A stretch of 64,000 bases of DNA from Desulfatirhabdium butyrativorans DSM 18734 (GTDB lineage: Bacteria > Desulfobacterota > Desulfobacteria > Desulfobacterales > Desulfatirhabdiaceae). The translations under genes and the position numbers were made by a program. Within the stretch, counting starts at the first letter, position 1; every line of letters begins with the position of its first letter. Shown in pieces: positions 15,197 through 23,344 of the stretch. The notes under the pieces were generated by a model. It ran no database searches. It saw only the letters and a list, made by a program, of their open reading frames with translations, and was not told the origin of the DNA. The stretch covers positions 62,001 to 126,000 of the forward strand of contig NZ_AUCU01000008.1 of the NCBI RefSeq assembly GCF_000429925.1, written 5' to 3'.

Positions 15197-16630
15197 ATGG
15201 TGCACATCAGATTCTCATTGTTCCTGACGGTTCTTCTCACCCTGTTGTTTTCACACACGGTTCGGGCTCAGGCCGATTTGAGAACCCATTTATCTCCGCG
15301 GGCCATTACCGCAAATTCCCTGAAAGCGAGCATGACGGAAAATGAAATTCAGGTCTCTACCTGGACATACGGTACCGTCGATGTAGCCTGTCTGGTATGC
15401 AATGGATATCTTCCCTCCGGATATGGAAACAATGCAGGAGCTCTCTATCTGTCCGTCGTCGATCAATACCCTGCTCAAAACGGTAGCGTCATTAACGCCC
15501 CCAAAGATATGAAGTTGAAAGCCAATGATGCCGTTGTCATCATCGGAAAGACTCCTCCGCCTATGGCATATTTCAGCTATACGGGTTTTGTTTTTGATCG
15601 GTATAATGCCGATGATCCAAACAACCGTTTGGTCATTTTTTCCAGCCTGGGAGATACGATCAATCAGTACAGGGTTCATGCGGCTGACCCCAGAAATCCT
15701 TTCAATCAGGATATTGTCATCATCCTGACAGCGGATCAGAAAACAGATGCGACCATTCGGTATGCCCTTGTTGAAATGGGGATTGATCCATCCATCATCA
15801 ATACCTATATCATCCCTTCTTCAGTCGCCAAAATGGGAAAGACAGAGGAAGCAGACACATTTGTCTTTCTCCAACGCGTGTTTTTACCGGAAAATAAGGC
15901 CGAATTTGACAGTTATTTGAATACTGCCAGTCAATGGGCTCAGGTCTTTTATCTTTCATTCCCCGACCAAAGCTCTCTGAGACCGTTTCTCATGCCGGAA
16001 ATGAAAATTCGGGGCACTGGAAAAACCGAAGTGGATATGATGCCCGCTCTTGACAGATTGGAGTCGACCATTCTGGCAAACCATCCAGGTTATCAGGCGA
16101 AGAAGCTGGAAACCGGCATTTGGCTGAACGAGTGGCTGGATGGTTTTCAAAGAGGCGTAAATCTTCTGGGGGAATGCCGGGACACGACGTATTTGCGGAC
16201 ACCTGATTTTTCACTCGATTCGGATAGTTTCTTGATGGTTTTCGGCGTAAACCATGAAGCTACAGGGAAAGCAACTTATTCGAATTTCAGCGTGTATCAG
16301 GCGGAGATGGAACTGGGAATTGCTGGAAAGAACAGCAGGGAGTTTGCAGACAGCGCCGACGGGTATGATCTGGGACAATACAACAGCCTGACCCGTTATT
16401 TGTATGCCTATAAAATCGCCCGTAATTGCAATAATGAGACGAACTGTTTGCCCGTCAATACCGTTCCTACTACAGCAAGCTGCCCATTCTCAAACGGCTG
16501 TCCTTTTGTTGATCTGAAAGGGGATCTTTTCCTTGGATTCCGCGCATATGTTGAGCCGGAAACCGGTGTGGGCCCTTACTGGTATGAAATTTTGTGGGAT
16601 CGAGCCATTCTTTTTACGCCAAAACAATAA
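15197..16630 (+). CDS. Secreted protein of unknown function
   Basis: A 477-residue protein with a clear signal peptide (MVHIRFSLFLTVLLTLLFSH, cleavage near RAQA). GGAGG at 15186-15190 fixes the start. I do not recognise a domain. The mature part has a beta-rich first half (VDVACLVCNGYLPSG, VVIIGKTPPPMAYFSYTGFVF), a middle with STILANHPGYQAKKLETG, and a Cys-rich C-terminal segment (CNNETNCLPVN, CPFSNGCPFVD) that could form disulfides in the periplasm or outside. Codon use is more A/T-rich than in most neighbours, and it sits alone between the element scar and a repeat, so acquisition by transfer is plausible. Confidence 0.75.
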   Translation: MVHIRFSLFLTVLLTLLFSHTVRAQADLRTHLSPRAITANSLKASMTENEIQVSTWTYGTVDVACLVCNGYLPSGYGNNAGALYLSVVDQYPAQNGSVINAPKDMKLKANDAVVIIGKTPPPMAYFSYTGFVFDRYNADDPNNRLVIFSSLGDTINQYRVHAADPRNPFNQDIVIILTADQKTDATIRYALVEMGIDPSIINTYIIPSSVAKMGKTEEADTFVFLQRVFLPENKAEFDSYLNTASQWAQVFYLSFPDQSSLRPFLMPEMKIRGTGKTEVDMMPALDRLESTILANHPGYQAKKLETGIWLNEWLDGFQRGVNLLGECRDTTYLRTPDFSLDSDSFLMVFGVNHEATGKATYSNFSVYQAEMELGIAGKNSREFADSADGYDLGQYNSLTRYLYAYKIARNCNNETNCLPVNTVPTTASCPFSNGCPFVDLKGDLFLGFRAYVEPETGVGPYWYEILWDRAILFTPKQ

Positions 16631-16677
16631 CGGCATGATGCCCATATGTGGTAGCCGCCGGTTATGACGCTGGTTTT

Positions 16678-16713
16678 CAGGATCGCCAGTGCCTGTGTTC
16701 CTGAGCGATCCTG
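16678..16713. terminator. Weak hairpin after the secreted protein gene
   Basis: CAGGATCGC pairs with GCGATCCTG across an 18-base loop. There is no T-run, so it may instead be part of a repeat. Confidence 0.35.
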
Positions 16714-16757
16714 TTAGCACAAATTCATGGTTGTTACACCAAAAAACTTGGAATCGA

Positions 16758-16876
16758 GACAATTGCAAAACCATCGTATTTGGTCACCCCGGCGAAAGCC
16801 GGGGCCCGGAACGTGCTAAAAAGACTGGATTCCGGCTTTCGCCGAAATGGCACAAGAGGACTTTTGCAATTGGCTC
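16758..16876. repeat. Dispersed inverted-repeat element, family 1 (copy B)
   Basis: 119 bp from CAATTGCAAAA to CTTTTGCAATTGGCTC, with opposed internal blocks CACCCCGGCGAAAGCCGGGG and GATTCCGGCTTTCGCCG. This is the best-preserved copy together with the one at 63880-63998. The rest of the gap 16631-17174 shows nothing recognisable. Confidence 0.85.
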
Positions 16877-17174
16877 AATCTTATCGATAAATGTGACAAG
16901 CTCCGATTTGGGCGCTACGGATTTTTCAGTCGAAATCTCATGGCGTCGGAAAATCCGACGGTATCGTTTCTTGTTTTAGACATACGTCTCGATATCCAGC
17001 TTGTGTTTGAGCACGATTTCATTTTGATAGCAAAATGGAGTCGGCAATCGGCAACCCGAAATCCCCGATCAGTAATTGTTGCGGTTCTTCGTTTACGGCA
17101 CACTGAAACGGGTCTACCGGAACCATCGATGTTTCTGAGCCCAAGCCCAAGATCACAGGACATTTTGAGAAAAC

Positions 17175-17774
17175 TTACGATCTTGGATAGTCACCTATAT
17201 GCGGTGTGATGGCCCTGCCGAGCCAATCGATACATTTGCCCAAATGGCGCATGTTGGCCAAACCCTCTTCGTCCTGAACAACCTCTCCCATACCCAAACC
17301 AAAGCCCATATTCCAGTAGGTCGAGCCAGGGATGATCATTCTGGACATCTGGAACATGTGGTTGATGGTATCATATACGTGTGTAGCGCCGCCGCGTCTT
17401 ACCGCCACTACAGCCGCGCCTATTTTCCCGGAAAAAGCGTGATCGTTGGCATAAGCGACATAGCCTGCCCGTTCAATCAATGCCTTTAAATCGGCGGATA
17501 CGGCCGCAAAATAGGTTGGAGATCCCAAAATGATGGCATCAGCCTTCAACATTTTTGCGAAGACATCGTTGAATTTATCCTTTTTGAATGCGCATTCGTT
17601 GTCCTTGTTTTCAAAGCATTTCTGGCAGGCAATACAACCCCGGATTGCCGTGCCGCCAACCTGGACAAGTTCCGTTGTCCAGCCAGTGCCCTGCAATTCC
17701 TTGAGGACCTCCCTCAGCAGCAGCTCGGTGTTTCCTCCCTTGCGTGGGCTTCCGTTTACAGCCAATGCATACAT
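17175..17774 (-). CDS. Flavodoxin-like NADPH-dependent FMN reductase / iron-sulfur flavoprotein
   Basis: A 199-residue flavodoxin-fold protein. The N-terminal FMN-binding loop is ALAVNGSPRKGGNTELLL. IRGCIACQKCFENKDNECAF has the CxxC-plus-Cys arrangement that binds a 4Fe-4S cluster in iron-sulfur flavoproteins, and ILGSPTYFAAVSADLKALIER is the second FMN contact. The ATG at 17774 is chosen because AGGAG lies six bases upstream of it. Such proteins shuttle electrons or reduce quinones and FMN in anaerobes; the partner is unknown. Confidence 0.88.
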   Translation of the reverse strand: MYALAVNGSPRKGGNTELLLREVLKELQGTGWTTELVQVGGTAIRGCIACQKCFENKDNECAFKKDKFNDVFAKMLKADAIILGSPTYFAAVSADLKALIERAGYVAYANDHAFSGKIGAAVVAVRRGGATHVYDTINHMFQMSRMIIPGSTYWNMGFGLGMGEVVQDEEGLANMRHLGKCIDWLGRAITPHIGDYPRS

Positions 17775-17966
17775 GAGCATCTCCTTGTTTGAAATTGTTT
17801 GATCGAAACGTATGAAGTACCGTCATCCGTAGGTCTCTCATGCAAAAGCCTTGCAACGCCGAAATCGGTCATTCGAAGCGGTCAACATCATTCGGCACGC
17901 AGTCTTTCGCAGGAGAGGCAACTGTTCGCACGGCCACCTTATGCGTACGTCGTGGCCAACCAGGGG

Positions 17967-18515
17967 TCAGGATTCCTGTAAAATCCCTTTTGAGGCTACT
18001 TTCTGGCCATCCGCCCTGAATCCTTCGTGAAACGTGACAGTGCCCTGCGGGATATGCCCGTCGAACGACAGGGCGAAGAAAACCTCCGGCGGAACGCCTT
18101 CGACCACAAGTCCAGGCACATTCTCGAATCCGAATCTCGCGTAATAATCCGGATGCCCCACGAGACAACATCCCTTGGCATTCAGGTCTTTCAGCCGTGA
18201 CAATCCTTCTTGGATCAGCGCCTTGCCAATACCGTTGAGCTGATGTTCCGGCAAAACGGAAACGGGTCCAAGTCCATACCAGTCCGGTGTCCCGTCCGAA
18301 ATGGTCACGGGAGAAAACGCGATATGGCCGATGACCCTGCCATCCATTTCTGCGACCAGCGATAGCGAAAGGGCCCTGGCGGCGCGCAGCGCCTCGATAA
18401 TGAACTGTTCCGTGTGGCTGCCGATTGCCAATGTCCTGAATGCTGCCACGGTAACATCGGCAATTGCCCCAACATCGTCACGCGTCTCGTATCTGATAAC
18501 AATCGCTGCGTTCAT
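17967..18515 (-). CDS. GNAT family N-acetyltransferase
   Basis: A 182-residue GNAT. The acetyl-CoA site motif A is visible as LGPVSVLPEHQLNGIGKALIQEGL (positions about 80-103), preceded by GRVIGHIAFSPVTI and followed by GCCLVGHPDYYARFGFENV. The YYARFGFE block and the overall pattern match the YhbS-like subgroup, whose substrate is not known. It is a single gene between a flavoprotein and an amidotransferase, both also leftward. Confidence 0.9.
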   Translation of the reverse strand: MNAAIVIRYETRDDVGAIADVTVAAFRTLAIGSHTEQFIIEALRAARALSLSLVAEMDGRVIGHIAFSPVTISDGTPDWYGLGPVSVLPEHQLNGIGKALIQEGLSRLKDLNAKGCCLVGHPDYYARFGFENVPGLVVEGVPPEVFFALSFDGHIPQGTVTFHEGFRADGQKVASKGILQES

Positions 18516-18561
18516 GGTCTCTTGTCTCGACTATTCCCGAATGCGGTTTTGAAACCGATTT

Positions 18562-19257
18562 TCATCCATTGCCCCTCAGCAGGAACGCGAGGATGCTGCC
18601 CATCAGATGATGGATCGATGTGTAACGGTCCTGACTTGCAGAAAGGATCTCTTCTTCTGCCTGAATATATGGGGATGGCACCAATTCATCGCGGCAATTG
18701 AAGACCAACTCCCTCGCCGATTCCGGTGTTGTTTCAAGGTGAAATTGAAGGCCGATCACCGACTGGCCTATCTGAAACGCTTGATTCCGACATCCCGCAC
18801 TCTTCGCAAGGCGTATCGCCCTCGATGGCAAATCGAATGTCTCGCCGTGCCAATGAAAAACCGTTGCAAACGGCGGAAAACCGAAAACACTGCCGTCGTT
18901 GGAACCAATCGCATGAATCGGAAACCATCCAATTTCCTTTACCGGATTGCGAAAAACTCTTGCACCCATTGCGTTTGCAATCATCTGGGCGCCAAGACAA
19001 ATGCCCAAGACCGGCTTTCCGGACCCAATAAATTCATGAATGAACCGCTTTTCGGCAACCAGCCACGGGAATTGATCTTCATCATTCACACTCATGGGAC
19101 CACCCATGATGACAAGAAAATCGATTTTCTTGTCATCCGGGAAATTTGCTGCTTCGAAGAGCCGGGTATGGGTGATCTCGTACTCGGCAGCATTTAACCA
19201 GGGTTCAATGCTGCCAAGACCTTCGAACGGAACGTGCTGGAAGTAGTGTGCGCGCAT
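18562..19257 (-). CDS. Class I glutamine amidotransferase
   Basis: A 231-residue type 1 glutamine amidotransferase. The nucleophile elbow is GKPVLGICLGAQMIANAMGAR (Cys about 90), the catalytic His-x-Glu is in IGLQFHLETTPE, and FHWHGETFDLP matches the family. Stand-alone members of this subgroup are related to GMP synthase-type domains but act on unknown substrates; some are gamma-glutamyl hydrolase-like. The start at 19257 has AGGAGG four bases before it, while the longer frame to 19320 has no ribosome site. Confidence 0.9.
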   Translation of the reverse strand: MRAHYFQHVPFEGLGSIEPWLNAAEYEITHTRLFEAANFPDDKKIDFLVIMGGPMSVNDEDQFPWLVAEKRFIHEFIGSGKPVLGICLGAQMIANAMGARVFRNPVKEIGWFPIHAIGSNDGSVFGFPPFATVFHWHGETFDLPSRAIRLAKSAGCRNQAFQIGQSVIGLQFHLETTPESARELVFNCRDELVPSPYIQAEEEILSASQDRYTSIHHLMGSILAFLLRGNG

Positions 19258-19328
19258 TATTCCTCCTGAGATGGTCAACTGCAGCATAAGTGGAGACGTC
19301 AAACCGGAGTGCCGTATCACCCTCGGGT

Positions 19329-20036
19329 TTATTCCGACAACGGGTTCATCGGGAGATTTGGCGATCCAGTGGAGCGGCCTCCTTCGGTCATGCTTTCCAG
19401 ATATGCAGCCAAATCAGATGGGGAATGAAAAATGAAATCAGGACTGGCTCCCTCAATTTCTTCCCGGCTTCCGTAGCCATAGGTAACCGCAGCAGTGGCA
19501 AGGCCGTTCTGTTTTCCCCCAACCATGTCGTAAACGCGATCTCCTACCATGAGTGACATTCGAGGGTCAAGGCCTTCGGTTTGCATTATGTGTGCTATCA
19601 GCTCTGTCTTGTCGGACAAACGGCCGTCAAGCTCGCTTCCGTAAATCCCACGGAAGTACCGGCTGAGCTGGAAATGTTCGAGAATGCGGGTAGCGAACAC
19701 GGCAGGCTTCGAAGTTGCGAGGAAGATGTGGAATCCTGCCATGGAGATGTTCTGGAGAGCGGTCTCGATTCCCGGGTAGACAGAATTCTCGTAGATGCCG
19801 ATTTCAGAGAACCTTTCCCGATAGTGCCGGAGAGCCAGGTCCAGCAACTTGCCGTCATGATCCTCCAGCAAATGGGAAAACGACTGTCTCAGCGGAGGGC
19901 CGATGCACCATAGAAGCTGGTCACTCGGCGGTGCTTCCCTCCCCAACCGGTGTAGGGAGAACTGAATGGAACGGGTTATCCCCTCTTTTGGATCCGTGAG
20001 GGTGCCGTCCAAGTCAAAGAGTACGTCACGAATCAT
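19329..20036 (-). CDS. HAD-superfamily phosphatase (phosphoglycolate phosphatase-like)
   Basis: A 235-residue HAD hydrolase. Motif I is DVLFDLDGTLTDPKEGI with nucleophile and acid Asp; motif II is FLATSKP, motif III Lys is in SDKTELI, and motif IV is MVGDRVYDMVGGKQNGL. The helical cap between motifs I and II places it in the Gph/PgmB class. The start ATG at 20036 gives the usual MIRDVLFDLDGT opening. Substrate is likely a small phosphoester; phosphoglycolate is the family default, not proven here. Confidence 0.9.
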   Translation of the reverse strand: MIRDVLFDLDGTLTDPKEGITRSIQFSLHRLGREAPPSDQLLWCIGPPLRQSFSHLLEDHDGKLLDLALRHYRERFSEIGIYENSVYPGIETALQNISMAGFHIFLATSKPAVFATRILEHFQLSRYFRGIYGSELDGRLSDKTELIAHIMQTEGLDPRMSLMVGDRVYDMVGGKQNGLATAAVTYGYGSREEIEGASPDFIFHSPSDLAAYLESMTEGGRSTGSPNLPMNPLSE

Positions 20037-20187
20037 TGATGTCCTGTATAGCGAAGGGTCGGGGCAAGGGTTGAAAAAGGCCAGATTGTGACCGCTCAAG
20101 GTGTACTTGACCACTTCCCGAGTTGGGCTGGTTGGCGACAAGATATTTGCGCCGAAAAGATCGTTGGTGCCGCGATGGGGGAGTGGT

Positions 20188-21249
20188 TCAGGGCATTCGA
20201 TACACCATGGCATTGACGTTCATACCTGCCCCAACGGAAGCAAATACGGCAACATCCCCCGAGTTCAACTGATGATCATCGAGTTTTTCTTTTAAAATCA
20301 AATCGAGCAGCGTGGGCAGGGTTGCCACAGAGCTGTTGCCTGCCCAGGAAATCATCATGGGCATAATGGTTTCGGGGATTGGCCCGAAACCGTATAGGGA
20401 AAAAAGATTCTTGAGAATGGCCTGATCCAATTTCTCATTGGCTTGGTGAACAATGACCTTATTGACATCCTCCAGTCTGAGACCGGCTTTTTCAAGGCAT
20501 TGTCGAATCACCAGCGGAACGGTTTTGATGGCATAACGATAGATATCGTGCCCATGCATTTTAATGAAAAGCTCTTCGCACGGTTTGCCAGGATTATACG
20601 ATGGCCCCATCTTGAGCAAATAGGCATGATCCACAGCGTCGGTGCGGCTCACATGGGATATGATTCCATGGTCGGTGTCAGCGGATTCCACTACGGCGGC
20701 CCCAGCTCCATCGGCGTAAATCATGCAATCCACATCATGGGGATCATAAAGGCGTGACAGCGTCTCAGCGCCGATCACCAGCACCCGCTGAACATCGCCT
20801 GACCGAATGTAATAGTCGGCCATGATCATCCCCTGCAGCCAGCCCGGACATCCAAAGGGGATGTCATAGGCCACGCAATAGGGATTGTTGATGCCCAGTC
20901 GATGCTTGACCCTGGAAGCGATGGTCGGAACCTGATCCACACGCGTGCCTCCGGAGCGCACATCACCGAAATTATGGGCGACGATGATGTAATCCAGCGA
21001 TTCCCTGTCTGTATCTCCGAGCGCTTCCACAGCGGCATAGTAGGCAATATCACTGGTGCACAATTCATCATCGACGTATCGGCGTTCCCGGATACCGGTG
21101 ATCTCCTGGAGCTTTTTGATAATCTTTTCGTTGGGCTGATTCAGTGGCCGGCCATCCCGATCGTAGAAGCTGCTGTCTAAAAACGCCGAATTGGGAATTG
21201 CTTGATTGGGAATGTAAGAACCTGTAGCGGAAATGATGGCGTGTATCAT
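20188..21249 (-). CDS. 3-oxoacyl-ACP synthase III family protein
   Basis: A thiolase-fold KAS III-like condensing enzyme of about 353 residues. The catalytic triad is visible: Cys in DIPFGCPGWLQG, His in VIVHQANEKLD, Asn in SWAGNSSVATLPT. AGMNVNAMVYRMP closes the protein. It condenses an acyl-CoA with a malonyl group, or a related acyl donor. A large family relative to FabH with unknown starter; the FabH-like insertion (DRDGRPLNQPNEKI) is longer than in housekeeping FabH. The start at MIHAIISATGSYIP is chosen by family; ATGs at 21258 and 21270 are also possible. No fatty-acid genes adjoin it. Confidence 0.88.
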   Translation of the reverse strand: MIHAIISATGSYIPNQAIPNSAFLDSSFYDRDGRPLNQPNEKIIKKLQEITGIRERRYVDDELCTSDIAYYAAVEALGDTDRESLDYIIVAHNFGDVRSGGTRVDQVPTIASRVKHRLGINNPYCVAYDIPFGCPGWLQGMIMADYYIRSGDVQRVLVIGAETLSRLYDPHDVDCMIYADGAGAAVVESADTDHGIISHVSRTDAVDHAYLLKMGPSYNPGKPCEELFIKMHGHDIYRYAIKTVPLVIRQCLEKAGLRLEDVNKVIVHQANEKLDQAILKNLFSLYGFGPIPETIMPMMISWAGNSSVATLPTLLDLILKEKLDDHQLNSGDVAVFASVGAGMNVNAMVYRMP

Positions 21250-21280
21250 GGGTTCCATAAAACCATTCATGGATGTGTTT

Positions 21281-21997
21281 TCATGTGAGCCAATTGCAAA
21301 AGTCCTTCTGCGTCATTCCGGCGAAAGGAGGAGTCTGCCGGGGAAGCGGTCGCAACGGAGCGGCGGTATCCGAACAGGAAATACTTGCCTGGGTTGCAGC
21401 CGCTTTGGCTTCATCCAAAATCTGGATGCCGCCGCGCAGTACGATCACGCCGATGATCGCGCCAATCAGCAGATCCGGATAATTGCTGCCCGTGATCCAG
21501 ACAAGCGAGGCGGAAATCAGCACACCGACATTTGCGATGACATCGTTTTTAGAAAATATCCAGGATGCCCGCATGTGAACCCCGCCGTCTCTGTGCCTGG
21601 CGATCAGTACCAGACAAACCACGTTTGCGGCCAGCGCCGTGACGCTGACCACCATCATGCCGATGCCCACCGGCTCGCTTCCCGTAAAAAAGCGATGCAT
21701 CACCTCCACCAGCACGCCAAGCGCGAGTAGAAACTGCAACACACCTGCCGTCGATGCGGCATCCGCCTGAAGTTTTTTCGATTTGCCGATTGCATAGAGA
21801 GAAATCCCGTACACCCATGCATCGGCAAACATGTCGATCGAATCGGCCACCAATCCCATCGAGTCGAAAAGCCATCCGAAAAGCAATTCCCCAAAAAACA
21901 TCGCTGCGTTAATCCCCAACAGGATCCACAGCGCTTTTCGCTCGATCGATCGACTGGTTTCCACACTGCAGCCACAGCCACACCCGCATCCCGGCAT
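21281..21997 (-). CDS. Cation diffusion facilitator-like transporter with repeat-derived tail
   Basis: A 238-residue integral membrane protein. The N-terminus MPGCGCGCGCS is a Cys-rich metal-binding stretch. Transmembrane segments follow with the CDF-type pairs DSIDMFAD and KNDVIANVG, which bind the transported divalent cation. The usual cytoplasmic C-terminal domain is absent. The last about 20 residues (PPFAGMTQKDFCNWLT) are translated from a family-1 dispersed repeat at 21286-21345, so the original C-terminus was replaced. The start has GGGAG seven bases upstream. It probably exports a heavy metal such as zinc or cadmium; the ion is inferred. Confidence 0.82.
   Translation of the reverse strand: MPGCGCGCGCSVETSRSIERKALWILLGINAAMFFGELLFGWLFDSMGLVADSIDMFADAWVYGISLYAIGKSKKLQADAASTAGVLQFLLALGVLVEVMHRFFTGSEPVGIGMMVVSVTALAANVVCLVLIARHRDGGVHMRASWIFSKNDVIANVGVLISASLVWITGSNYPDLLIGAIIGVIVLRGGIQILDEAKAAATQASISCSDTAAPLRPLPRQTPPFAGMTQKDFCNWLT
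21286..21345. repeat. Dispersed inverted-repeat element, family 1 (copy C, partial)
   Basis: GAGCCAATTGCAAAAGTCC followed by CGTCATTCCGGCGAAAG, the left half of the 119-bp element. It forms the last codons and stop of the cation transporter on the minus strand. Confidence 0.8.
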
Positions 21998-22139
21998 TTT
22001 CGTTCTCCCGAATCCAAGGAGAAAAAATAAGCGCCCACACTGGAATTTTACCTAAGAGCCATTATTGTCTAAATCAACCTGCCAATCAAGTCTTTGCTTC
22101 AGGCCGTTTCATCAACGCAACCCAAAAAGGAAACCGATC

Positions 22140-23342
22140 ATGCTGACAGACACCGACAAACTGGCTGCAATTACATTCACCATCGATTGGGAAAGCGAAA
22201 TCGCCCATCATACGGATCAGTACCACGGACAACGGATCAATTTCTGGCGGGATTGTTTCCCCAAATCTTTCGGACAGGACCTGTTGAACCGGTTTCCGGG
22301 CGATACCATCGAAAAAGCTTTCCCGCCCGGGGAAATCGTTCCGCCGTTCAACCCCAAACATGAATTTTCCATTCAATCAAACCAATTCACCACCAGGGGT
22401 TCCGATGGGCCGATCCACCCGAGGCAAGGTCGTTTTTACCCCAAAGGCTTGCTGCAGGGCATCGCCAATGTGTTCCCGCAGAATATCGAGCCCTTCCGGG
22501 TGCTCTCGATGGAAAAAGAAAAAATATACATCAGCTTCAACCATCCCCTGGCAAGCGCCCCCCTCCAGTTTCGGGCCGAAATTACCGAGGTAATATCCAA
22601 GCCAGCCGACCGTGGCGGGACCTGTATCGATTGGATGGAAACGCTGACCAGCGGGCCCGGAATGCAGGCTCGCGCTTCAGGGCAGCCCACCGATTTTTTT
22701 TCGGACGATCCGTTCGGGCGGGAGGATGGAACCGATGACGGTATCTTTTATGGCAAGCCCCGTCTGGTGCAGCACCTGGATGATCGGGCGATCCTCGAAA
22801 TCCGGCGGCTGTATGAAAAGCTTCTGCCCGAAAACGCAGATGTTCTCGATTTGATGAGCAGTTGGACATCCCACCTGCCCGATGATTTGTCCCTGGGCGC
22901 TGTCACCGGATTGGGCATGAACGCCGAAGAACTCGAACAAAACCCCAGGCTGAATCGCCGGATCGTTCACGATTTGAATCGCGATCCGAAGCTGCCGTTT
23001 TCGGACAACGCCTTCGATGCCATCACCTGTACGGCATCTGTCGAATACCTGATCCAGCCGTTTTCGGTGTTCGAAGAACTGGCCCGGGTGCTCAAACCCG
23101 GGGGGATCTGCATCGTCACCGTCTCCAACCGCTGGTTTCCGCCAAAAGCCATCCGCATCTGGAAGGACTTGCACGAATTCGAACGGATGGGCCTGATCCT
23201 CGAATATTTTCTGTCCACCGGAAAATTCGAGGATTTACATACACATTCTCTGCGAGGCCTGCCCAGACCCGAGACGGACAAGTATTTCGGATCACAGCGA
23301 TATTCCGATCCGGTATATGCGGTATGGGGCAGGCGCCGGTAG
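22140..23342 (+). CDS. FKBP-like domain fused to SAM-dependent methyltransferase
   Basis: A 400-residue protein with two parts. Residues about 70-160 resemble an SlyD-type FKBP: FYPKGLLQGIANV, then ISFNHPLASAPLQFRAEITEV, which matches the NHPLAGK...F-V-V signature of SlyD-like peptidyl-prolyl isomerases. Residues about 215-330 are a class I methyltransferase: NADVLDLMSSWTSH (motif I), AVTGLGMNAEEL, LPFSDNAFDAITCTASVEYL and LKPGGICIVTVSNRW. The start at 22140 has AAAGGAAA upstream and a plausible MLTDTDKL opening. It sits alone, divergent from the cation transporter. Substrate unknown. Confidence 0.85.
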   Translation: MLTDTDKLAAITFTIDWESEIAHHTDQYHGQRINFWRDCFPKSFGQDLLNRFPGDTIEKAFPPGEIVPPFNPKHEFSIQSNQFTTRGSDGPIHPRQGRFYPKGLLQGIANVFPQNIEPFRVLSMEKEKIYISFNHPLASAPLQFRAEITEVISKPADRGGTCIDWMETLTSGPGMQARASGQPTDFFSDDPFGREDGTDDGIFYGKPRLVQHLDDRAILEIRRLYEKLLPENADVLDLMSSWTSHLPDDLSLGAVTGLGMNAEELEQNPRLNRRIVHDLNRDPKLPFSDNAFDAITCTASVEYLIQPFSVFEELARVLKPGGICIVTVSNRWFPPKAIRIWKDLHEFERMGLILEYFLSTGKFEDLHTHSLRGLPRPETDKYFGSQRYSDPVYAVWGRRR

Positions 23343-23344
23343 TT

